DNA from: Deltaproteobacteria bacterium
GTDB taxonomy: Bacteria; Desulfobacterota; GWC2-55-46
Direction: 5' to 3'
DNA: 41,825 nt
NCBI GenBank assembly: GCA_020846435.1
Contig: JADLDY010000017.1
Coordinates: 1-41,825, forward strand
How positions within the stretch are numbered: the first letter of the stretch is position 1; the number at the start of each line of letters is the position of its first letter. Positions 8,013 to 14,578 of the stretch are shown piece after piece. The notes beneath the pieces were generated by a model that ran no database searches, was not told the origin of the DNA, and saw nothing but the letters and a program-made list of their open reading frames with translations. The position numbers were made by a program, and so were the translations under genes.

Positions 8013-9146
8013 ATGCAGCAGGCGAAAGCAACCATCACGAAAGCCCTCGCGGCCGCGGCCTTTTCCCTGGCCATCATCCCGGCAACGAGCGCTCTGGCCG
8101 ACTGGCCGATGTTCCTGAAAAACGAAAAACACCTGACTTACGCTGAAAAAGCCCCTCTTCCGCCCCTTTCCCTCAAATGGCGGGCAAGGACCGGAGGCCC
8201 TGTCTACTCTTCCCCGGTCGTGCAGAACAACACTGTCTACGCGGGCTCCTACGACACAAACCTCTATTCAATAAACGCCCGGACCGGAGAGGTCGCCTGG
8301 AAGTTCCAGACTGGCGGCGAGATATTCTCGACCCCGGCGGTCTCTGGTGGAACGGTCTACTTCGGCTCAAGGGACGGCTTTGTATACGCCGTCGACGCCA
8401 AAACAGGCTCTCTCATCTGGAAGTACGAAACAGAGGGGCCTGTCGTGACCTCCCCGGTCGTCGCCGAAGGCCGCGTCCTCATCGGCTCGAAAGACCTGTA
8501 TCTGTACGCGCTCAACGCCAAAACAGGCGCGAGAGAATGGCGCAACAGGCTGCCTGACTACGAAAAATACAGCGGCGTCTACTCCTCGCCAGCATACTCT
8601 GACGGGGCGGTCTACTACGCCGGTAAGAACGGCATCCTCTACTCGTCCGCGGCCTCAACAGGCGGAAGGAACTGGTCGCAGAGGTTCGAGTCGGCCGTCT
8701 ACTCCTCGCCGGTCATAAAGGACGGCGTCCTCTACATCTCCTCGTACAACAGGACGCTTTACGCCATCGACACCAGGACCGGCAAGACGAAATGGAGAAA
8801 GAACCTCGAGAACAACCTCTCCTACGCGACCCCGGCAGTCTACGGCGACAAGCTCTTCCTCGGCTTCAAGAGCGGGCACCTTAAAGCCTACAACACCAAG
8901 GACGGGTCTGAAGCGGCCAGCTACAAGTTCCCCGACGAGATAAACTCCACTCCCGCGGTCACCGCCAACGGCTACCTTTACGTCGGGTGCGATGACGGAG
9001 GCCTGTACGCGGTAGACGCCAGGAACGGGGCCATAGTATGGAAATACATGACCGAAAAGGCGATACAATCGTCTCCGGCCGTTGTTGACAACGCCGTATA
9101 TGTAGGCTCTGAAGACGGCTCCATCTACGCCTTCGAGGCCAGATAA
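8013..9146 (+). CDS. Secreted PQQ-like beta-propeller protein
   Basis: The 377-residue protein has a clear signal peptide ending near SALA-DWP (about residue 29) and then repeats of about 40 residues. Each carries SSP.V...VY.GS.D..LYA.D..TG...W, the PQQ/BamB-like blade. I count eight blades, the last closed by the N-terminal strand LSLKWRART. No catalytic features of quinoprotein dehydrogenases and no CXXCH are evident, so it is probably a binding or assembly scaffold like BamB and not an enzyme. It sits between the second HAMP gene and a tetrahaem cytochrome. A role in assembling or docking the cytochromes is an inference. Confidence 0.85.
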   Translation: MQQAKATITKALAAAAFSLAIIPATSALADWPMFLKNEKHLTYAEKAPLPPLSLKWRARTGGPVYSSPVVQNNTVYAGSYDTNLYSINARTGEVAWKFQTGGEIFSTPAVSGGTVYFGSRDGFVYAVDAKTGSLIWKYETEGPVVTSPVVAEGRVLIGSKDLYLYALNAKTGAREWRNRLPDYEKYSGVYSSPAYSDGAVYYAGKNGILYSSAASTGGRNWSQRFESAVYSSPVIKDGVLYISSYNRTLYAIDTRTGKTKWRKNLENNLSYATPAVYGDKLFLGFKSGHLKAYNTKDGSEAASYKFPDEINSTPAVTANGYLYVGCDDGGLYAVDARNGAIVWKYMTEKAIQSSPAVVDNAVYVGSEDGSIYAFEAR

Positions 9147-9199
9147 GCACCACAATCAACGGACGCCCCTGCGGGCTCCTCAGCAAAGAAGGTAGTCCA

Positions 9200-9802
9200 A
9201 TGCCAAGGAAAACAGCTTTCATAACGGCGCTTATGACAGGAGTCATGGCTCTGGCCACTGCAGGCGCGCTTCATGCCGCGGAAGCGCCAAAAGCAGCGGT
9301 TCAGCCGCCCCCTCCTCCCCCTTACGAAAGGAGCGAGGCGATCCTTTCAGCGATAAACCCCCACAACCAGATAGGGGATACCGGAGAAGTCCTCTGGGGC
9401 ACATGCGTCGTCTGCCACAAGGGTGTGCCTGACATAAAGGCCAAATCGATAAAGGACGTGACCCTTTATTACGAGAACAACCCTGACCAGCTCTGCCGCA
9501 ACTGCCACACCGTCAAGAAGCACCCTGGAAGCGAGGGCATAAGCGTCACGATGAGCGGCTACACCGCCCCGGACCACCTCGTGGTCCCCTCAAAGACCGT
9601 GACCAACAACATGAGGCTTTCCCTCAAGGAAATACCCATGATACTGCCCCTTGACCCCAAGACCGGCAAGCTTTTGTGCGTCACATGCCATAACCCGCAC
9701 GAGCGCGGGCTCCTGCCCGGCAGGCCTGACTGGGGTGGCGATTACAGCATGAGACTCAGGTCAGCGGGCCTCGACATATGCCAGTACTGCCACAGGAAAT
9801 AG
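9200..9802 (+). CDS. Tetrahaem c-type cytochrome
   Basis: This 200-residue protein has a signal peptide (cleavage near ALHAAEA, about residue 27), a short proline-rich spacer and four CXXCH motifs: CVVCH, CRNCH, CVTCH and CQYCH. LCVTCHNPHERG...LDICQYCH at the C-terminus is the doubled-CXXCH pattern. It is predicted to be a periplasmic or surface electron carrier. The NHL lipoprotein gene starts 10 bp after its stop. It is similar in build to the tetrahaem protein at 13131. Confidence 0.88.
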   Translation: MPRKTAFITALMTGVMALATAGALHAAEAPKAAVQPPPPPPYERSEAILSAINPHNQIGDTGEVLWGTCVVCHKGVPDIKAKSIKDVTLYYENNPDQLCRNCHTVKKHPGSEGISVTMSGYTAPDHLVVPSKTVTNNMRLSLKEIPMILPLDPKTGKLLCVTCHNPHERGLLPGRPDWGGDYSMRLRSAGLDICQYCHRK

Positions 9803-9812
9803 GCAAACGCCC

Positions 9813-10895
9813 ATGAAAACCTCTGAGCAAGCGAGCGCTGGCACAGAAAAAAACAGAGTCTTGGCGCGTCTTGCCACTGCGGCCGCGGCCGCCTCTGTCG
9901 CCCTTATGCTCTTCGGCTGCTCTTCGGCGCCTGTCAAGGCGGCCCCTGAGCTCCTGAGCCCGCAGACACCTCTAATCTGGCCATCTCCGCCGGAGCCGGC
10001 GAAGATATCCTACGTAGCCGCCATCAAAAAACCAGAGGACATCGGCGCGAACAAGGGATTTTTCAAGAGGATCGCCGAGTTCGTCCTCGGGGCCTCTTCC
10101 GATGACATAATAAAGCCTTACGGCGTCACTGTCGACGCAGCGGGCCGCCTCATAGTCACCGACACCTCATTCAAGAGGGTGCACCTGTACGACCTCAAGA
10201 AAAAAGAGTACTCTTTCATAGACAAGCCGGGCAAGGAGGAGTTCTCGACCCCGATAGCCTCGGCAACAGACTCTGAGAACAGGATCTTTGTCACCGACTC
10301 GACCGCGGGCAGGGTCTTCATATTCAGCCCCAGGGGCAAGTTCATAAAGAGCTTCGAGGCGGGAGCGAGGCCCACCGGCATAGCCATAAACAAGGCTGCC
10401 GGGGTGGTCTACGTCTCTGACACCGGAGCCCATGTCATCAACATGTTCAACCTCGACGGCAAGCCTGCCGGCTCCTTCGGCAAGCACGGCGTCCTCGAAG
10501 GCGAGTTCAACTACCCGGTAGACATATCGATCGACCGCGAAGGCATGGTCTATGTCGTCGACGCCATGAACTTCAGGGTCCAGATATTCAGCAGGGACGG
10601 CCGCTTCAACCACGCCTTCGGCAGCCACGGAGACGGCACAGGCGACTTCGGCAGACCAAAGGGCATAGCAATCGACAGGGACGGCCACATCTATGTCGCC
10701 GACGCCTACTTTGACACGGTGCAGATATTCGACAGGCAGGGCAACTTCCTCCTGAACTTCGGCTCGCTCGGCAGGACGGCCGGCAAGTTCTGGCTCCCGA
10801 GCGGCCTTTTCGTGGACGAAGGCAACAAAATCTACGTAGGCGACTCATACAACAGCAGAGTACAGGTCTTCGAGTACCTCGGGGAAGGCTCTTAG
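9813..10895 (+). CDS. NHL-repeat beta-propeller lipoprotein
   Basis: The 360-residue protein has a long basic-hydrophobic leader ending in a lipobox LMLFGC, so Cys36 is the predicted lipidated residue. SSA follows rather than Asp, which favours the outer membrane. From about residue 95 there are six repeats of 40-47 residues (for example YPVDISIDREGMVYVVDA, then V.IF...G), the NHL pattern, enough for a complete six-bladed propeller. It contains no haem motif. It is immediately followed by the 11-haem cytochrome. NHL propellers usually bind partners, so a docking or secretion role for the surface cytochrome is a reasonable inference. Confidence 0.88.
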   Translation: MKTSEQASAGTEKNRVLARLATAAAAASVALMLFGCSSAPVKAAPELLSPQTPLIWPSPPEPAKISYVAAIKKPEDIGANKGFFKRIAEFVLGASSDDIIKPYGVTVDAAGRLIVTDTSFKRVHLYDLKKKEYSFIDKPGKEEFSTPIASATDSENRIFVTDSTAGRVFIFSPRGKFIKSFEAGARPTGIAINKAAGVVYVSDTGAHVINMFNLDGKPAGSFGKHGVLEGEFNYPVDISIDREGMVYVVDAMNFRVQIFSRDGRFNHAFGSHGDGTGDFGRPKGIAIDRDGHIYVADAYFDTVQIFDRQGNFLLNFGSLGRTAGKFWLPSGLFVDEGNKIYVGDSYNSRVQVFEYLGEGS

Positions 10896-10924
10896 CTCGG
10901 AAAGATGCTTCAAGGACGGTGAAT

Positions 10925-13102
10925 ATGGGCAAAAGACAAGGGAAAAAAAGCCGCCGCAAGGGGCGCGGGCCGTCAATAGCGGCCATCGGCGTACTCGGGC
11001 TGGGCATCTGCCTGACGGCCGCGGGGTACGCCCTGGCGACTGTAGCGGCGACAAAACATAACTTCAGCTCCCTTTCGACCGCCGACGTAAAGAGCTCTGA
11101 GACATCCGAGATATGCGTCTTTTGCCACACGCCGCACAACTCGAACCCGGCGGGCCCGGTCTGGAACAAGCAGGACACCGGCTCGACCTACAACGTCTAT
11201 GAGAGCCAGACGCTGGCGGCCACCATGAGCCCGAACGCGCCGACCCTCGGCCAGCCGTCAGGGCCTTCAAAGCTCTGCCTCGCCTGCCATGACGGCACGA
11301 TAGCCATAGGCTCGGCCCTCAACAAGCCGGGCAAGGGCGGCCAGAACTCCGCCACCCCGCTGGATGTGACAGGCACCGGCGTATCGGGCGGCAAGATAAG
11401 CTCGACCTCGACGGCCTACATAGGCACCGACCTCAAGGACGACCACCCGATATCGTTCGACTATTCGCAGTCCTATCCGTCGAACATCGAAATAAAGGAC
11501 AACCTCACTCTCCCGGAGGCTGTAAAGCTCGACTCCGGAAAGATACAGTGCACAAGCTGCCACGATCCCCACGGCACTCTGTTCCCCAAGTTCCTTGTGG
11601 CTACAATCGAGAACGGCGGCCTGTGCCAGGCCTGCCACGACAAGAGGTACTGGACCACGAACCCGGCCGTGCACTCGACTTCGACCGCAGTATGGAACGA
11701 AGCAGGGGTGAACCCCTGGCACGAGGACATGGGGGCCGCCGGATGGACAGACGACACGCCGGCCCTCCAGAGCTGCCTGGCCTGCCACAGCTCGCACAAG
11801 GGCTCGGCCGGAACCATGCTCCTTAAAGGGACCAACCCCGGCACGATGCTCGTCGAGGCGGAAGAATGGACCTGCCTCAACTGCCACAACGGGAACGCCG
11901 CCTCAAAGAACGTAGAGGCGCAGTTCAACTACATGTACAAGCACGACGTCAAGGGGACCTGGGGCCTGCATACGGCATCGAGGGGCGCGGTCGGAGAACC
12001 GGCGAGGGAGTCAGCGGCCAACCTCGGCACCAACAGGCACGCCGAATGCGCTGACTGCCATAACGGCCACGGAGCGAAAGAAGGCAGCCACGCCATTGGC
12101 GGCGCCAACGGCAACATCATAGGCGCCAACGTGCTCGGGAGCTGGGGCGTCAAGCCGTCGTGGGGCCTGGCCGGGTCAGCTTCGACCTCCTACACCGCCG
12201 TCGACTTCACGAGCCTCATCCCCGGGACCGACAACCTCGAAGGATACCTGTGCGCCAAGTGCCACTCGTACTACGCTTACGGAGTCATGCCGCCGAACGT
12301 GCCCTCGGGCAACGCCAACGGCTCGCTCGTGGTGCAGTCCGACATCACGGCCGACATGAACATAAACAACATGGGCTTCCACCCGGTATTCGCCCAGGGC
12401 AAGAACACGCCTCCTTCTACCGCGAACCCCAACTGGCCGGCCAACGGGCTCGGTCTGACCAACACCTTCAGGTACCTCGACTTCGCCGGCGGCACGAGGG
12501 AAGGCTTCTTCAACATGACCCACGACAGCACCACCACCTGCTCTGACTGCCACGGCTCGTCTGTCCTTAACGACCCCAAGGGCGCGCACGGCTCGGACGA
12601 AAGGTGGATTTTGAGAAGGAACGAGACCGGCGTCGGCACGCTCCAGAACTTCTGCTACAACTGCCACAGGAGGGACGTGTACGGCGATGAAGGGTTCATC
12701 GGCCCGAACGCGAACTACTCCAGGGTCTACCACCCGGTCGACGGCCTGGGAGTTGCCTCGCCCTTCTACCAGACAGGAACCAATACCGGCAACAACGGCA
12801 ACAAGTTCGGCAACCTGTGCCTCACATGCCACGGCGGAGCGTATGATTCGGTGAACAACCAGATGAAGGGCATACACGGCTCCAACGCCGCCGCCGGTCC
12901 CTCAGGCGACCCGCTCGGGTACAGGCTCATGAACGGAGCCTGCGTGGAATCGCACACAAGGGCCACGACGCTTGTCGGCGCCACGATGACCTTCAGGACC
13001 GTGACCCCGGCGACCGACCCGGTCTGCAACAACAACTTCTCCGGCTTCACCGGGAACGCGGCGTACTACGCCTGCGACAACATAAGCGACTGCTCCTTCT
13101 GA
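10925..13102 (+). CDS. Large 11-haem c-type cytochrome, probably extracellular
   Basis: A 725-residue protein. The ATG at 10925 is preferred over the GTG at 10919 because AAGGA (10912-10916) is 8 nt from the ATG but only 2 nt from the GTG. A basic N-terminus and hydrophobic helix form a signal peptide ending near GYALA. There are eleven CXXCH motifs (CVFCH, CLACH, CTSCH, CQACH, CLACH, CLNCH, CADCH, CAKCH, CSDCH, CYNCH, CLTCH), spaced by long Gly/Asn/Ser/Thr-rich linkers. A late CVESH resembles a haem site that lost its second cysteine. The C-terminal 40 residues have three more cysteines and may be disulfide-bonded. The low-lysine, Asn/Gly-rich makeup resembles outer-surface cytochromes of metal reducers. 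Surface display or filament formation is possible but not shown. Confidence 0.88.
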   Translation: MGKRQGKKSRRKGRGPSIAAIGVLGLGICLTAAGYALATVAATKHNFSSLSTADVKSSETSEICVFCHTPHNSNPAGPVWNKQDTGSTYNVYESQTLAATMSPNAPTLGQPSGPSKLCLACHDGTIAIGSALNKPGKGGQNSATPLDVTGTGVSGGKISSTSTAYIGTDLKDDHPISFDYSQSYPSNIEIKDNLTLPEAVKLDSGKIQCTSCHDPHGTLFPKFLVATIENGGLCQACHDKRYWTTNPAVHSTSTAVWNEAGVNPWHEDMGAAGWTDDTPALQSCLACHSSHKGSAGTMLLKGTNPGTMLVEAEEWTCLNCHNGNAASKNVEAQFNYMYKHDVKGTWGLHTASRGAVGEPARESAANLGTNRHAECADCHNGHGAKEGSHAIGGANGNIIGANVLGSWGVKPSWGLAGSASTSYTAVDFTSLIPGTDNLEGYLCAKCHSYYAYGVMPPNVPSGNANGSLVVQSDITADMNINNMGFHPVFAQGKNTPPSTANPNWPANGLGLTNTFRYLDFAGGTREGFFNMTHDSTTTCSDCHGSSVLNDPKGAHGSDERWILRRNETGVGTLQNFCYNCHRRDVYGDEGFIGPNANYSRVYHPVDGLGVASPFYQTGTNTGNNGNKFGNLCLTCHGGAYDSVNNQMKGIHGSNAAAGPSGDPLGYRLMNGACVESHTRATTLVGATMTFRTVTPATDPVCNNNFSGFTGNAAYYACDNISDCSF

Positions 13103-13130
13103 TGGCAGCCCGTGAGCAAGGACGCGTAAG

Positions 13131-13562
13131 ATGAGCAAACCTTTTGCCATGTCAGCGCTTTTCATATCGGCGACTGCGCTTGCCATTATCCTGGCAGGGC
13201 CCGTTGTCAGTGACAGGTGCGCCGCCGATGAGATCGGGGTCCAGAAACAGAACATAAACCCCCACGACTTCTCAAAACAGGCGCTGTGCTCAGTGTGCCA
13301 CACGAATGAGCCGCCTGCCCTGCTCCTCGACCCGGTCACGACGTGCGTGAAGTGCCACAACGGCAACATAGGCAACCACCCGGTCACCAACCACCCGATG
13401 GGACAGATGACCAAGATAAAGATACCTTCTTACCTGCCGCTGACCGAAGACGGCCAGATGGTCTGCTACACGTGCCACGACCCTCACAAGAAGACGAAGC
13501 ACCTGAAGATGCTGAGGGTCGACTACTTCAGGCTCTGCCTGGCGTGCCACGTCGGGTACTGA
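13131..13562 (+). CDS. Small tetrahaem c-type cytochrome
   Basis: The 143-residue protein has a signal peptide (about residues 1-30, ending near RCAADE) and four CXXCH motifs: CSVCH, CVKCH, CYTCH and CLACH. The histidine-rich stretch HPVTNHPMG probably supplies distal haem ligands. VCYTCHDPH...LCLACH is the doubled-CXXCH arrangement. It is predicted to be a periplasmic electron shuttle. It lies 28 bp after the 11-haem gene and 51 bp before the hexahaem gene, in the same transcription unit. Confidence 0.87.
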   Translation: MSKPFAMSALFISATALAIILAGPVVSDRCAADEIGVQKQNINPHDFSKQALCSVCHTNEPPALLLDPVTTCVKCHNGNIGNHPVTNHPMGQMTKIKIPSYLPLTEDGQMVCYTCHDPHKKTKHLKMLRVDYFRLCLACHVGY

Positions 13563-13613
13563 GGCGCGAGGAAAGAACAGAGATTTTTCACAGCCATACA
13601 AAGGAGGTTCACA

Positions 13614-14453
13614 GTGCTTAGCAACAGGCGTTTCAGCGTAAAGATAACTCTGGCGGCGGCGTTTGCCGCAGGCCTTTTATTGAGCACCGGGGCGATCGCT
13701 GGCTCCGGCGTCACATGGGAGACGGACCTTCGCAGGGCCAAGAACCCGGACACCTACGGCAACGTCGTCATGGACAGGGCGACCAGGGACTCGAAGGAAG
13801 TAAAGCCGGTCGTCTTCGCCCACTGGACGCACAGGTCAAAGTACTCCTGCAAGGCGTGCCACACGGACCTGGGCTTCAGCTTCAAGGGGCGCACGACCGA
13901 GATAAAGCAGTCTGACATTACCGCCGGCAAGTTCTGCGGCAGCTGTCACGACGGCAAGACATCCTTCGGGGTCAACGAATGCGACAAGTGCCATTCGTAC
14001 GGGACACCCAGGGCCAACGGCATCGCTGAGAAGCTCAAGGACCTGCCGAAGGACGCCTTCGGCAACAAGGTCGACTGGGCAAAGGCCGTGAAAGACGGCA
14101 AGATAAAGCCTGCCGCGAACCACGACGGCACGGGAGAGCTCAAGGCAGTTGAACAGGACATAATCATACCGGTCACCAAGTTCACGCCGCACCCGCCGGA
14201 CGTGATGTTCCCGCACACTGCGCACACCGTGCAGCTCGACTGCACTTCGTGCCACGAGTCGATATTCAAGCAGAAAAAGGGCGGCAACCCCGAGATGAAC
14301 ATGATGAAGATAATCTCGGGACAGTACTGCGGCACATGCCACGCCAAGGTCTCCTTCCCCATAGACGACTGCTTCAGGTGCCACTCGCAGCCCGCGGCCG
14401 TGATAAAAGAGGACGAGAAGAAAGACGAAAAAAAGGACGAGAAACAGAAGTAG
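13614..14453 (+). CDS. Hexahaem cytochrome made of two c7-type triheme modules
   Basis: The 279-residue protein starts at GTG 13614, with AAGGAGG 6 nt upstream. After a signal peptide (ending near AIAGSG) come two modules of three CXXCH each: CKACH/CGSCH/CDKCH and CTSCH/CGTCH/CFRCH. Each module begins with an F.HWTH- or FPHTAH-like distal histidine, as in the cytochrome c7 triheme family. A linker of about 70 residues separates the modules. The C-terminus is a short Lys/Glu/Asp tail (KKDEKKDEK). It is predicted to carry electrons in the periplasm and is the last gene before a strong terminator. Confidence 0.88.
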   Translation: MLSNRRFSVKITLAAAFAAGLLLSTGAIAGSGVTWETDLRRAKNPDTYGNVVMDRATRDSKEVKPVVFAHWTHRSKYSCKACHTDLGFSFKGRTTEIKQSDITAGKFCGSCHDGKTSFGVNECDKCHSYGTPRANGIAEKLKDLPKDAFGNKVDWAKAVKDGKIKPAANHDGTGELKAVEQDIIIPVTKFTPHPPDVMFPHTAHTVQLDCTSCHESIFKQKKGGNPEMNMMKIISGQYCGTCHAKVSFPIDDCFRCHSQPAAVIKEDEKKDEKKDEKQK

Positions 14454-14477
14454 AGTCCTGAAAATAGAAATAAAGGA

Positions 14478-14509
14478 AAGGCAGGTAGAGATACCTGCCT
14501 TTTTCTTTT
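14478..14509 (+). terminator. Intrinsic terminator of the cytochrome locus
   Basis: AAGGCAGGTA (14478-14487) pairs perfectly with TACCTGCCTT (14492-14501) around a GAGA loop, followed by a T-rich run (TTTCTTTT). It lies 24 bp after the hexahaem stop. Confidence 0.9.
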
Positions 14510-14542
14510 ACCCGGGCCGCCCGCTTTCCATGCCCCTCTTCA

Positions 14543-14571
14543 TTCACCTTTCCCCTGAATTGTGCTAATAT
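14543..14571 (+). promoter_or_regulatory. Promoter giving a probable leaderless mRNA for the DHH-CBS-nucleotidyltransferase gene
   Basis: TTCACC (14543-14548), a 17-nt spacer and TAATAT (14566-14571). The ATG at 14579 lies 7 nt after the -10, where transcription should start. No Shine-Dalgarno is present. Confidence 0.5.
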
Positions 14572-14578
14572 CGCCGAT

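Noticed and set aside
10919-10924. GTG start two codons before the 11-haem cytochrome ATG
   Set aside because: The AAGGA site is only 2 nt away from this GTG but 8 nt from the ATG.
12940-12960. Twelfth haem site in the large cytochrome (CVESH)
   Set aside because: The second cysteine is replaced by serine, so covalent haem attachment of the normal kind is not expected; not counted among the 32.
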